DNA from: an uncultured Synechococcus sp.
Lineage (GTDB): Bacteria > Cyanobacteriota > Cyanobacteriia > Phormidesmidales > Phormidesmidaceae
Direction: 5' to 3'
Assembly: GCA_937911865.1 (NCBI GenBank)
Contig: CALDSK010000293.1
Coordinates: 1-64,000, forward strand
Length of the DNA stretch: 64,000 nucleotides
Shown piece after piece: positions 1 to 10,000 of this stretch. A model generated the notes under the pieces. It was not told where the DNA came from and did no database searches. It saw nothing but the letters and a program-made list of their open reading frames with translations. How positions within the stretch are numbered: the stretch's first letter is position 1; each line of letters opens with the position of its first letter. The position numbers and the translations under genes were made by a program.

Positions 1-83
1 CCTTTCTCCTCTCTGTCCCTTCACTCCTTCCGTCCAACCCGCCTTTCGTTAATTACCCTTCATCTGCGTGTTCGCCCACCCCC

Positions 84-3000
84 TTATCTCTTCCCAGCAC
101 GCCGCTGCATCAATAAGTAAAGACAAGGGACTAGCGTAAGTGCCAACAGCGTTGCACCCCCTACCCCACCTACAACACACACAGCCAGCGGCGGCCAAAA
201 TTCGCCACCTTGAATCAGCAGCGGCAAAAACCCAACCGCAGTCGTAAAGGTCGTTGCCAACACATGACGAGTAGACCGTACGACCTCAGCTTGAATTGCT
301 ATAGGATTGCCCTGCCTGGCCTTTGGATTGGCTTGCAGAGCAGCAAGAACAACAATCGCATCGTTGATGGCAACGCCTACCAGGCTGACATTGCCCAATA
401 TAGCCATAAAGCCTAGAGGGTAGCCGAAGATAGCGAGAGACCCCAATCCTAGACCCAGAGAACAGAGTGCAACAACGCTAATTAAAATAACCGATTGAAG
501 CGATCGCAATGTCAATAGAAGAGTCGCAACCATCAGCACCAGCACCAGTGGCAGCGGTTTCAACAATAGGCTGACAACAGCATTTCGCTCGAAATGTTCA
601 CCGCCAAACGCCAGCCGATATCCCGGTGGCAGCTCAAATCCTTGCACTTCTAGCACCTTACGAAAATCCTTAAGCACTTCTGCTGGCAGCACCCCCGCAC
701 GCAAAAATCCCTGCACCGTATTCACAGGCTGTCCTTGACGCCGCGATAAATTACCCCGCCCTAATGCTAGACTCACCTCGCCAATTTCAGTGAGTGGCAC
801 TATCGACATCCTTGCTTCACTCATCCCTTCTTCACTCATCTCTTCTTCACCTATCGGAGCGACCACATCAAGCATTAGCGCATCTTCGACCTGTTCTCTA
901 GCACGAGCCGCAAGCCGCACTCTAACTGGCAGCTCTACCCGAGAATCTTGTAACGAGCCACCGATAATCCCCGACAGTTTGGAGCGCAAATCACTAGCAA
1001 GGTAATTGTTGGAAATGCCCAGTGAATAAATTTGTTCTTGGTCTACCTGCATCTGCAATTGAGGAATAGTTTCTCCTAAGGTGGCACGCGTATGGGTGAT
1101 ACCAGAAACTTGTGCTAAAGCGCCACGAGCCTTTTCGCCAAGACGAGTTAGTAACTCTAAGTCTGGACCAAACAGATGGAGCTCAACAGGCGCTGACATA
1201 TATGGGCCTTCGGCAATTTGTTGGACTCTAATTCGCGCTTCTGGAAATTGGCGGTCCAGCTCTGTTTGCAGCTGATGGCTTAGCGATCGCGTCCCTTCAG
1301 CCGACCTAAGCTGTACTAGCCCGTGCGCATAGTGAGTCAGATGCCGAAAAGAGCGTTCAATATTGTTATAAAAAAGCGGCGTATTACGACCTAAAAACCA
1401 ATAGCTATCGGTAATTTCTGGCCAGTCTTCTAAGCTTTGTTGGACTTGCAATGTCGTCGCACGCGTCTGCGCGATCGGGGCCTGTGGCCAGAGCTCTACT
1501 TCTACCAGCAGCTGGTCGCGATCGGTCCCTGGAAAAAACTGTTCTGGCAAGCTACCTCCAAACCCCAAACCGGCTAGCGGCACAATTACCGCCAGCCCCA
1601 AACTCAAAACAGGCCGTTGGAACATATAGTTCAGCTGCCTTTCATACCATCTAGATAGCGCTGGCAGCGTCAGCCCCTGCTGCCACCAGGCTATTGGCTT
1701 ACCGTGTTTTTGAGTCGGCCTGCGCTGCAAACATCGCACCGTCAAAGCAGGAATCAGCGTCAGCGAGACAGCCAGCGAGACCAGCAGCGCTAAAATTACG
1801 CTCACGCCTAGCCCCACAACAAACTCACCGGTATCCCCTGGCAAAATAACAATCGGGAAAAACCCCAAGACAGTTGTCAATACTGACGCAACAAGTGGCA
1901 ATGTCAAAAATTTCACGCTGTGTGCGATCGCCACCAAACTCGGCTGTCCTTGCTTCAGCCTTTGCAAAATGTCATCGGTCACAATAATCGGATTGTCAAT
2001 CAAAAGCCCTAAGGCAATAATCAGCCCGGTCACTGACATACGGTGTAGCGGAATACCCAACAAATACAAACCACTGACCACCAGAAAACCCGAAAGCGGC
2101 AGTGCAACACTCACCACCAGAGCCGGGACTATCCCAAACACCACCACCGCGCATAGCAAAACCAATAGGCTACCCAGACCAAGATTCCAGCCCAAACTGT
2201 TGAATCGGCGATTAACATAATCGCTTTGATCCAAAATATTTACTAACGTGACGCCCGGCGGCAGCTCTTTTTGAAACTGTTCAAGAACCTGTTGAGCTGA
2301 TTGAGTCCATTGATCGATTTGTAAACGAGGATCCATGGTGATAGCAAGTGCGATCGCAGCCTTACCGTTTATCAGCGTTTCCTCAGTAGAATCTTGAAAG
2401 CCGCGCGTCACCTGCGCCACATCCCCCAAACGCAGCTGCTGCTGACTGCTTGACGCCCGCACAGGCACAGCAGCCACCGCATCCAAAGAAGCCAGATCAT
2501 CGGCCACATCCAACAGCAGCTGATTGCTCTGCCCCGTCACTTGACCAGCTGTTGCTTCTACATCGCTCAGCTGAATCTGCCGCGCCAAACTTTGAGGCGT
2601 CAGCCCCAAGGATGCCAGCTGACTCGCTTCTACAGTCACCGAAATTTCTTCTTGCCAATCACCAAACAGCTCAACGTTCTCAGTGCCTGGAATCACCCTC
2701 AGCCGGTCGGATAAATCTTGAGCCAAACGATTCAACACCAGAGGCTGCGCCGGCGATGGCAGACTCCACTCAAGAGCGACCACCAACGCACTGGCATTCA
2801 TTTGCACTTCTTCAAACTGAGGCGTTCCGGTGGTTGCTGGCAGCAGAGGAATCACATCGTCTAGCTTGCTGCGGGCTCGCGACCACACGCTATTGATATC
2901 CGACGTTTCCGGCTGCAGCTCAACCAACACAGTAGAAAGGCCCGGGCGAGAAGAGGCAGTAACTAGCTGAACCGCTTCTAAGGTATACATCGCTTCTTCG

Positions 3001-3194
3001 ATTGGCTCAGTCACCTGGGTTTCAACCTGCTCAGCGCTGCTAGAGGGAAACTGGGTGGTGATAATGCCATACCAGTGACTTAGAGGGGGCTGTTCTAAAC
3101 GCGGAATAGACAGTAGCGCAAAGCCGCCTAGCAGCACAATTAAGCTAATAATCAACAGCAGCAAGCGCGGATAGGTATAGAAGGCCTTGTTCAT
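84..3194 (-). CDS. RND-family efflux transporter (AcrB-like inner membrane pump)
   Basis: A proton-driven efflux pump of the resistance-nodulation-division superfamily, predicted as the inner membrane part of a tripartite exporter. At 1036 residues it has the usual AcrB length. The N-terminal membrane helix (about 11-30) is followed by a porter domain containing the ITTQFPSSSAEQVETQVTEP stretch, then a helix block (about 335-485), a second porter domain and a final helix block (about 865-1030). The helix-4 proton-relay motif reads GLLIDNPIIV, so the first Asp of the AcrB Asp-Asp pair is kept and the second is Asn, a variation seen in other RND proteins as I recall. No adaptor or outer membrane channel gene is adjacent; an HlyD-type adaptor lies 8.7 kb away on the same strand (11918-13204). 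Substrate cannot be predicted. It is divergent from the condensing-enzyme operon at 3977. Confidence 0.93.
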   Translation of the reverse strand: MNKAFYTYPRLLLLIISLIVLLGGFALLSIPRLEQPPLSHWYGIITTQFPSSSAEQVETQVTEPIEEAMYTLEAVQLVTASSRPGLSTVLVELQPETSDINSVWSRARSKLDDVIPLLPATTGTPQFEEVQMNASALVVALEWSLPSPAQPLVLNRLAQDLSDRLRVIPGTENVELFGDWQEEISVTVEASQLASLGLTPQSLARQIQLSDVEATAGQVTGQSNQLLLDVADDLASLDAVAAVPVRASSSQQQLRLGDVAQVTRGFQDSTEETLINGKAAIALAITMDPRLQIDQWTQSAQQVLEQFQKELPPGVTLVNILDQSDYVNRRFNSLGWNLGLGSLLVLLCAVVVFGIVPALVVSVALPLSGFLVVSGLYLLGIPLHRMSVTGLIIALGLLIDNPIIVTDDILQRLKQGQPSLVAIAHSVKFLTLPLVASVLTTVLGFFPIVILPGDTGEFVVGLGVSVILALLVSLAVSLTLIPALTVRCLQRRPTQKHGKPIAWWQQGLTLPALSRWYERQLNYMFQRPVLSLGLAVIVPLAGLGFGGSLPEQFFPGTDRDQLLVEVELWPQAPIAQTRATTLQVQQSLEDWPEITDSYWFLGRNTPLFYNNIERSFRHLTHYAHGLVQLRSAEGTRSLSHQLQTELDRQFPEARIRVQQIAEGPYMSAPVELHLFGPDLELLTRLGEKARGALAQVSGITHTRATLGETIPQLQMQVDQEQIYSLGISNNYLASDLRSKLSGIIGGSLQDSRVELPVRVRLAARAREQVEDALMLDVVAPIGEEEMSEEGMSEARMSIVPLTEIGEVSLALGRGNLSRRQGQPVNTVQGFLRAGVLPAEVLKDFRKVLEVQGFELPPGYRLAFGGEHFERNAVVSLLLKPLPLVLVLMVATLLLTLRSLQSVILISVVALCSLGLGLGSLAIFGYPLGFMAILGNVSLVGVAINDAIVVLAALQANPKARQGNPIAIQAEVVRSTRHVLATTFTTAVGFLPLLIQGGEFWPPLAVCVVGGVGGATLLALTLVPCLYLLMQRRAGKR

Positions 3195-3683
3195 GACAGC
3201 TGATGTCTTTAAAAATATCTATAAAATTCCGAGAAAATGTTCAGACAAAGAACACTTTTTGTCACGTATTCTCTGCGCTGGCGATCGCAGGTCAGGAACT
3301 AAAATTCAAATCTGTTCTGTTTCCTAAGATTTTACTTTCTTAAGACTTCACTTTCTTAGGGCCTCACTTTTACCAAAGAGGGCCCAATCCCCAAAAGGGC
3401 CAGCTGGAATACCCTTAGTCAACAGACTGCTTCTCCTTAGCAGTCTAGTAGATTCAAAGCAACAATGCTAAAACGAGTTGCCCGTGAATGAACATCTATC
3501 GAATTGAAGCAATATCCATATTTGTATCTGCAATCACAATTCAAAATCAGGAGTTTCGTATCAATCGTTAACATCTCTTTTGAAAACAAATCAATAGAAA
3601 TTTTATCTCCTAAAAATAGTCTCTATCAACCGCTAATCGAGCAAGAATTGAGTATTTAGAAAGCAATTGATGTGATACGTTGA

Positions 3684-3717
3684 ATTTAATGCTTCTTTGG
3701 TTCCTGAAGCATTAAAT
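3684..3717. other. Perfect 12-bp inverted repeat (stem-loop)
   Basis: The arms ATTTAATGCTTC and GAAGCATTAAAT are exact complements around a 10-base loop. It lies about 260 bases before the condensing-enzyme gene. No T-tract follows on either strand, so a terminator is unlikely; an RNA hairpin in a long leader, or a protein-binding site, is possible. Confidence 0.5.
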
Positions 3718-3878
3718 CGTCATCTAGTTCAAGTGTATCTCGCCACATACAGTGGCTGCTTAACCGCTTAGGCAACTTCCGACAGTTATTGCCGACTGCT
3801 AACAAAGCAGCTCAACCAGCAAATTTTTCATGCACCATCTACTGCACTCGTGCGGTAGGGCTGACGTAAAGGTCTACT

Positions 3879-3909
3879 TGCATTAAGACTAATGCACCAC
3901 TAATGCACT
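3879..3909. promoter_or_regulatory. Operator-like inverted and direct repeats upstream of the condensing-enzyme operon
   Basis: A 7-bp inverted repeat (TGCATTA, four bases, TAATGCA) overlaps an 11-bp direct repeat, ACTAATGCACC then ACTAATGCACT, at 3888-3909. The element ends 67 bases before the start codon at 3977, a plausible place for a regulator or sigma factor site. The regulator is unknown. Confidence 0.35.
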
Positions 3910-3976
3910 AGAGATCGTGCGCTGAGAATTTGCTACATGCACATAATTTCAAACAACAATAGCGCTAGTTTGATCG

Positions 3977-5107
3977 ATGACACAGGCTTACATCAACAGT
4001 ATTGGCATGTTCTTACCGGGTGAGCCGGTCGAGAACGATGAGATGGAAAGTATTTTAGGCAAGGTGAACGACCGCAGTTCGAAAGCCTGTCGCAAAATCT
4101 TAAAAAGTAACGGAATTAAGAAACGTCACTACGCAATCGATAAAAATCATCAGACGCTGTTCTCTAACAGTCAGCTGGCAGCCCATGCGGTTCGCCATTC
4201 ATTGGAGCGCGCGGACCTAGAACCTAGCGCAGTAGATTTATTGGTAGCAGCGACAACGTTTCCCGATCTGTTGGTCCCCGGCTTTGGCAGCATGGTACAT
4301 GGGGAACTCACAGAATTCTCACCGATTGAAGTCGTCTCAACCCACGGAGTCTGTTGCTGTGGCATGACTGCGCTGAAATACGCCGCGGCCATGGTTCAGC
4401 TGGGCCAAAAACAAACGGCGATTTCCACCGCATCAGAGCTACCCTCACGCCTTTTCAAAAACACCCGGTTTGAAGCAGAAACAAAAATTCAGCAGGGAAA
4501 ACACGTCGATTTTGACACTGAGTTTCTGCGCTGGATGCTGTCTGACGGCGCGGGCGCTGCTGTTGTTCAGCCCCAGCCAACAGCAGGTCAGCTTAGCCTG
4601 TCAATTGAGTGGATTGAGCTTATTTCGTATGCCCATGAGCTGCCGGTGTGTATGTATACCGGTCGCAACCGGCCCGATAGCGAGCAAAACTGGATGGACT
4701 ACCCTTCAACCGTAGAGGCCGCCGCCGCCGGCGCACTCGATTTGCGCCAAAACATCAGGCTTTTAGATAAAGCCGTATCGCTAGGCTCACAGGGAATTCC
4801 ACCAACTCTACAACAAAAGGGTGTAAACGTTGACGACATCGATTGGTTTCTCTGTCACTACTCGTCCCATTTCTTTCGCGACAAGGTAAAAGATCATCTC
4901 GACTTACTAGAGTGCTCTATCCCTCAAGAGAAGTGGTTTACCAATCTCTACACGCGAGGCAATACGGGCGCGGCCTCTATGTACCTCATGCTCGAAGAGC
5001 TGCTATACTCCGGCAAGTTAAAACCGAATCAAACGCTGTTTTGCGTAGTGCCTGAAAGCGGTCGGTTTTCGACCGCGTACATGCTGCTAAAAACTGTTGT
5101 TGGATAG
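3977..5107 (+). CDS. 3-oxoacyl-ACP synthase III family condensing enzyme
   Basis: A thiolase-fold enzyme of the FabH/KAS III group, expected to join an acyl thioester to malonyl-ACP or to a second acyl thioester. The triad of the family is visible: Cys127 in GVCCCGM, His294 in CHYSSHF (replacing the usual HQAN) and Asn329 in RGNTGAAS. At 376 residues it is longer than housekeeping FabH (about 320-335) and closer to secondary-metabolic or OleA-like relatives. That difference, with its neighbours, argues against a general fatty acid synthesis role. It begins a three-gene unit with a putative diiron oxidase (5225) and an unknown protein (5919). ATG start with no strong Shine-Dalgarno. Substrate unknown. 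Confidence 0.85.
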   Translation: MTQAYINSIGMFLPGEPVENDEMESILGKVNDRSSKACRKILKSNGIKKRHYAIDKNHQTLFSNSQLAAHAVRHSLERADLEPSAVDLLVAATTFPDLLVPGFGSMVHGELTEFSPIEVVSTHGVCCCGMTALKYAAAMVQLGQKQTAISTASELPSRLFKNTRFEAETKIQQGKHVDFDTEFLRWMLSDGAGAAVVQPQPTAGQLSLSIEWIELISYAHELPVCMYTGRNRPDSEQNWMDYPSTVEAAAAGALDLRQNIRLLDKAVSLGSQGIPPTLQQKGVNVDDIDWFLCHYSSHFFRDKVKDHLDLLECSIPQEKWFTNLYTRGNTGAASMYLMLEELLYSGKLKPNQTLFCVVPESGRFSTAYMLLKTVVG

Positions 5108-5160
5108 CCGGATAACAGTTCAACGCAGCGCATCAAATCTTTTTCTTCGACGGTTTCTCT

Positions 5161-5216
5161 TTACAGCTAGAAACTTACAGCTAGAAACTTACAGCTAGAA
5201 ACTTACAACTAGGAAT
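5161..5216 (+). repeat. 14-bp tandem repeat, four copies, before the oxidase gene
   Basis: Three exact copies of TTACAGCTAGAAAC are followed by a diverged fourth, TTACAACTAGGAAT. The changes in the last copy create an AGGAA sequence 9-10 bases ahead of the ATG at 5225, so the ribosome-binding site of the oxidase gene appears to lie inside the repeat. Confidence 0.9.
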
Positions 5217-5224
5217 TCATCCAT

Positions 5225-5914
5225 ATGCTAGCAGCTGACTCTCTCGTATCTGTAGCGGCTACAGACACGACTATCGACTTAGAACAACAGCTCATGACAA
5301 TCTGGCAAGACTTTGAACAACGGTTCTGGCAGGTGCCAATTGTTAAGCGGCTAGATGATGGCACCTTTGACGTTGAAGACTATAAACGTTTGCTGCGAAA
5401 TCTACGCCCACAGGTCGTAGAAGGCGCTCGGTGGCTCAGCCGAGCAGCCTCTAACATGACGGCTTTTGAGCTGCGATCGCTCTTTATCGGGCACTCGCAA
5501 GAAGAGCATAGAGACTATCAAATTCTTGAGAAAAACTACATATCAGTAGGTGGCATTGCTGAAGACATTGTCCAGGCAGAAAAAAATGTTGGCAGCGAAG
5601 CGCTATCGGCCTTTATTTTCTATCGAGCGTCTCTGCCCAATCCAATCGATATTCTAGGCAGCATTTTCATCATCGAAGGTTTGGGGAAACGAGTCGCAGG
5701 GCGACTAGCTGACAAAATCAAAACGCAGCTAAACCTTGAGGCCTCGCAGGTCACTTTCTTGAGCTATCACGCTGACAACGACGACAACCATATCGAAAAA
5801 GTGCAGCGCATGCTGCGAGCAGACTGGATGACGCCCGAGCTCGCCAAGCAAATTGCTAAGACCGCTCAGGTCACCGCCCGGCTGTATCTGCTTCAGCTGG
5901 AGGAAATTCAATAG
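5225..5914 (+). CDS. Iron-containing redox enzyme, heme-oxygenase-like putative diiron oxidase
   Basis: A 229-residue all-helical protein that fits the heme-oxygenase-like diiron oxidase/oxygenase (HDO) superfamily, which includes UndA and CADD. Candidate metal ligands in order are Glu66 (VVEGARW), the His90-Glu94-His95 cluster (GHSQEEHRD), Glu151 (FIIEGLG) and His182-x3-Asp186-x2-His189. The last spacing matches the H-x3-D-x2-H signature of the family. Known members carry out oxidative decarboxylation, N-oxygenation or self-derived cofactor chemistry. The reaction here is inferred only; an acyl product of the upstream condensing enzyme would be a logical substrate. The gene follows that enzyme by 117 bases and precedes the next gene by four, suggesting co-expression. 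TenA-like fold assignments remain an alternative. Confidence 0.78.
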   Translation: MLAADSLVSVAATDTTIDLEQQLMTIWQDFEQRFWQVPIVKRLDDGTFDVEDYKRLLRNLRPQVVEGARWLSRAASNMTAFELRSLFIGHSQEEHRDYQILEKNYISVGGIAEDIVQAEKNVGSEALSAFIFYRASLPNPIDILGSIFIIEGLGKRVAGRLADKIKTQLNLEASQVTFLSYHADNDDNHIEKVQRMLRADWMTPELAKQIAKTAQVTARLYLLQLEEIQ

Positions 5915-5918
5915 CGCT

Positions 5919-6812
5919 ATGACCTACAACCGTCGTAATCCTGATGCCTGGCAGGTTTTAGCAATTGACACAGCATTGCCGATCGATCCAACCGTCAAAG
6001 CCTGCTTGATTCGCGATATGCAATCTTGGAGCCAGACTTACCTGCTGTGGCCCACTCGCATTTTCTCCACCTGTCTGATGGCTTTGACCGTGGTGATCAA
6101 GCGGCTGCTACCCTTTCCTATCACTAGCGATCGCGCGATGCACGTCCTAGCCGTTTGGTTTCTCAACACCTTCGTTACCCCCGAAGCCTGCTACCTGATT
6201 GTTCGTCACTTTGGCATCGGATCGAACATTCTCAACTTCTTAACGGACAACGGTCCCGATCCGCTCATGGAAAAATCAGCCTTATTTCCAAAAACTATCA
6301 AGGACTTAGGCGACAATGCTTTCATGCAGCACGATCTCAACCTGTATAACTTTGTCTACGACTTTCACCGGGCAGAAGAGCGCAATCCCAACTGGCTAGC
6401 GCAGGTGCAGCAACAGGGAATCTGCTTCGATAGCGTCCAGCCCGTAGAGGTCAATATTAATCTGCGGCGGCGCGGCTGGCTACGCTTTTTAGATCTAGAA
6501 ACAACGCTAGAGCTAATCAAACTTGTCTATGCGGTTTTTCTCACCCCACAAGAGTTTAAACGGGCGGTTCTCTCGCTTCAGCTAGACGAGAACATCGGGC
6601 TCTATGTCAGTAAGCTTACCAACGACTATCGATGGAATCACGTCATCTACAACCGACATCCATTGGCACCAAACAGTCCGCTGCACGCAGGCAAAGCGCT
6701 GCTAATGCATGGCATCATGACAGAGCACCTGTACCGTTACCTGGAGCTAGCCAAACTTCAGTCGCAACAGTCGTCTGGGCAACAGCCCAGTAAAGTGACA
6801 GCAGTGAAGTGA
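5919..6812 (+). CDS. Conserved-looking protein of unknown function, third gene of the condensing-enzyme operon
   Basis: I do not recognise a characterised family. The ATG at 5919, four bases after the oxidase stop, gives 297 residues; an upstream in-frame ATG at 5853 would overlap the oxidase by 62 bases and is less likely. The protein is largely helical and rich in aromatic residues and His. A hydrophobic stretch (about residues 40-65) could be membrane-associated but is not a clear transmembrane helix. A C-terminal His-containing segment (NHVIYNRHPLAP, then LLMHGIMTEHLYRY) stands out. No known catalytic motif is visible. Tight linkage to the oxidase suggests it works on the same pathway, perhaps as a partner or further enzyme; that is inference. 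The 3' end runs into a 14-bp tandem repeat. Confidence 0.75.
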   Translation: MTYNRRNPDAWQVLAIDTALPIDPTVKACLIRDMQSWSQTYLLWPTRIFSTCLMALTVVIKRLLPFPITSDRAMHVLAVWFLNTFVTPEACYLIVRHFGIGSNILNFLTDNGPDPLMEKSALFPKTIKDLGDNAFMQHDLNLYNFVYDFHRAEERNPNWLAQVQQQGICFDSVQPVEVNINLRRRGWLRFLDLETTLELIKLVYAVFLTPQEFKRAVLSLQLDENIGLYVSKLTNDYRWNHVIYNRHPLAPNSPLHAGKALLMHGIMTEHLYRYLELAKLQSQQSSGQQPSKVTAVK

Positions 6813-6902
6813 CAGCCGTGAAATGACAGCCGTGAAGTGATTAGCAGTGAAATATCAATCGTGAGATGACAATCGTGAAATGACAATCGTGAGATAACGA
6901 GC
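6804..6902 (+). repeat. 14-bp tandem repeat, seven diverging copies
   Basis: Units of the form GTGAARTGACARYC start at 6804, 6818, 6832 (15 bp), 6847, 6861, 6875 and 6889. The first copy covers the last codons and stop of the preceding gene (6810-6812), so the array extends from coding into non-coding DNA. The rest of the gap to 7100 shows nothing recognisable. Confidence 0.88.
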
Positions 6903-7099
6903 TCACTGCATAAAATATTAGCCTGCGACCCATTGACTGAATAAAGGTGAAAAGACAGAAGGTGTGAAAACAGCAGGTGTTAAGACAACTGTATATTTTT
7001 ATCAGGTTTAGCGACGCTAGTTTAGCCTTATGTTATGTAAGCTGGTAGGAAGTATCCTTACTCGTCTTCACTCACTCGGTTGATCTCAAGCGTTCTAAT

Positions 7100-10000
7100 A
7101 TGGCTTCTACTTCAGATAGTGCTGATCAAACTCCGCGTGATGAAGAGACGCGTGATAGTGAAGCACTGCGAAGCGTGGAGCCACAGCAAACGTCAAAGAC
7201 GAGTGTAGAAACGGGCGTCGGAAAAGCCACCTCCCAACCCGCCAATTCGTTTTTGACGATTGGCATTGGCGCCTCTGCGGGTGGACTAGAGGCCTTTCAG
7301 ACCTTCTTTCGTCATATGGATGAAGATAGCGGCATGGCCTTTGTGCTAATTTCGCATCTTGCGCCTGACCACGACAGTCTACTGTCGGAGCTGCTGGCCA
7401 AAGAAACTCAAATGCGGGTACTCCAAGTGACGCAAGAGGTACGCCTGCAACCTAACCAGGTCTATGTGATTCCGCCAAACGCGACGCTAACCGTAGATGA
7501 CGGCATCTTGCGCCTTTCTACCCCCGTGCAGGCGAGAGGACACCGGGCACCTATTAATATTTTCTTTCGTTCCCTGGCCGAAGACCAGGGAGAGAATGCC
7601 GTATGCGTCATTTTGTCAGGCACAGGCAGTGATGGCACCATTGGGATGAAATCGATTAAAGAATTTGGTGGGCTGGCGATCGCACAGGACAGCAACACCG
7701 CTAAATATGACAGCATGCCTCGTAACGCGGTGGTCACCGGGCTCGTAGACTATGTGCTGCCAGTAGAAGATATTCCGGCCAAACTCATAGAATACGCCCG
7801 TCACCGGGAGGGGCTCCAGGCCAACCTGGGCGAAGACGGCATGCTCCCCGAGGCCGCTGACTATCTCCAGCAAATCTGTTCTTTGCTGCGGCAGCGCCTC
7901 GGCCACGACTTTAGCAGCTACAAGCAGGGCACCTTGATTCGCCGCATTCAGCGCCGCATTCAAATTACGCAGACAGACTCAGTCGAAGCCTACGTTGCCT
8001 ATCTCAAGTCAGACACCGAAGAAGTCAGTCTATTATTTAAAGATTTACTGATCGGCGTTACCCACTTTTTTCGTGACCCAGAGGCGTTTGATGCGCTGAG
8101 CGAAACGGCGATCGCATCGCTGGTCGAAAACAGTCTTTCAACGCAGTCTATTCGCATTTGGATTGCTGGATGCTCATCAGGAGAAGAGGCCTATTCTATT
8201 GCGATGCTGCTCTCAGAAGAGGTCGAGCGGCAGAATGCGCGATCGCAGGTAAAAATTTTTGCAACTGATATTGACGAAAGAGCCCTGGAAAAAGCGCGGC
8301 ATGGATGCTATCCAGAAAGCATCGCTGAGCAAATTTCTCCAGAGCGGCTAGAGCGCTTCTTTATTCGGCAAGACGGTATGTTTCAGGTGGCTAAGCACCT
8401 GCGCGAAATGTGCATTTTCTCGCAGCACAGCCTGATTAGCGACCCGCCCTTTTCGCGGCTCGATCTCATCTCCTGCCGCAACCTGCTAATATACTTCGAC
8501 TCCGACTTGCAAAAGCGGCTGATTCCCCTCTTTCACTACGCCCTAGGAGAAAATGGCTATCTCTTTCTGGGTAGCTCAGAAAATCTTTCAGCCTACAGTG
8601 AACTCTTTCGCACCGCCGATAAACCGCATCGTCTCTTTCAGCGCAAAGAGGCCATGGTTCCGCCCCAAATTGACTTTCCCCTAGTCGATCGCAGCGCTTA
8701 CCGCCAGCTCTCACCCCCGAGAAAACAAACTGTCGTCGGTCGCCAGTCCCAAATCACTCGTGAGATTGAACGAATTCTCTTGCAGGACTATGCCCCTGCT
8801 TGCGTCATCATCAACGATCAGAACGAGGTGGTTTATTTCTTTGGCCGCACCAGCAAGTATCTAGAGCATTCTCAGGGCGTTCCTAGCAACAATCTATTCG
8901 ATCTGGCTCGGCGGGGCCTCAGATTGGATCTTAGAACAGTGATTCAATCGGCTAAAAGGTCTCAGCGCGAAGCGATTCGTGAACGGGTCTCGATTGAAAA
9001 CGATCAACAGATCGTTACGGTCAATCTGATTGCTTGCCCGGTCAAAGAGGCCGCTGAAGATAGCGGTCTGCTCATGATTATTTTCCAGGATATAGGTCAG
9101 CTCACTAGCTATGAGCAGGCCAGAGCAGAGGGGAATCAGCCTGAAGAAGAAGCGCCTATCATCAAACAGCTTGAAGATGAGCTACGGGTTACCAAAGAGC
9201 ACTTAAGATCGACCATCGAAGAAATTGAGACCTCTAATGAAGAGCTGAAATCGGCCAACGAAGAGTTGCTCTCGATGAATGAAGAACTCCAGTCTTCAAA
9301 CGAGGAGCTGCAAACCTCTAAAGAAGAGATGCAGTCGATCAATGAGGAGCTAGAAACCGTTAACTCTGAACTGCGCAATAAGGTTGAAGATCTAGACGCG
9401 GCGAATAGTGATATTCAAAATTTGTTTGAGAGTACGCGCATTGCCACTGTGTTCCTAGATGAGAACCTGCAAATAAAACGCTTTACGCCCACAGCCACTG
9501 AGCTATTTAACCTGATTGGAACAGATATCGGCAGACCAATTACCGACATTTCTCTCGCTTTAGAAGACTTAGATATCGCAGCTGCGGTACAGGACGTCTT
9601 GCGATCGCTAATTCCAATCGAAAGAGAGGTTGAAGACAAAGAAAAAAGCATCTACTACAAGATGCGAATCATGCCCTATCGCACCCTAGATAATGTCATC
9701 AGCGGCGCGGTGCTAACGTTTGTCGATGTTACCAGCTTAAGACAAGCGAGAAACCGGGCCGAAAAATGGGCGAAGCGGCAAAGTGCGATCGCTGAAATCG
9801 GCACCTATGCGCTAAAAGGTGACAACAATGCGGCTGCAGCCTGCGACCACGCGGTTGAAATTGTCTGCGCAACGCTAGACTCCGACGTCTGTAGCCTATT
9901 TGTCTGCCAACCTGATGAGCAGTCAACGCTGTTGCTACAAAGTGGCCGTGAGTGGCCAGATGAACAAATTGGACAGCTGACCATCAGTGCGACAGACTCT

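Larger units (their letters stand above)
3195..3976. promoter_or_regulatory. 782-bp divergent intergenic region with repeats and hairpins
   Basis: No convincing gene lies here. It separates the RND gene (minus) from the condensing-enzyme operon (plus). It holds a degenerate 15-bp tandem repeat (3331-3375, three copies, core ACTTTCTTA), an 8-bp stem-loop (3424-3446, arms AGACTGCT/AGCAGTCT), a perfect 12-bp inverted repeat (3684-3695 and 3706-3717, arm ATTTAATGCTTC) and an operator-like cluster 68-98 bases before the first gene. Promoters for both directions probably lie here, but no -35/-10 pair can be named with confidence. Confidence 0.5.
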
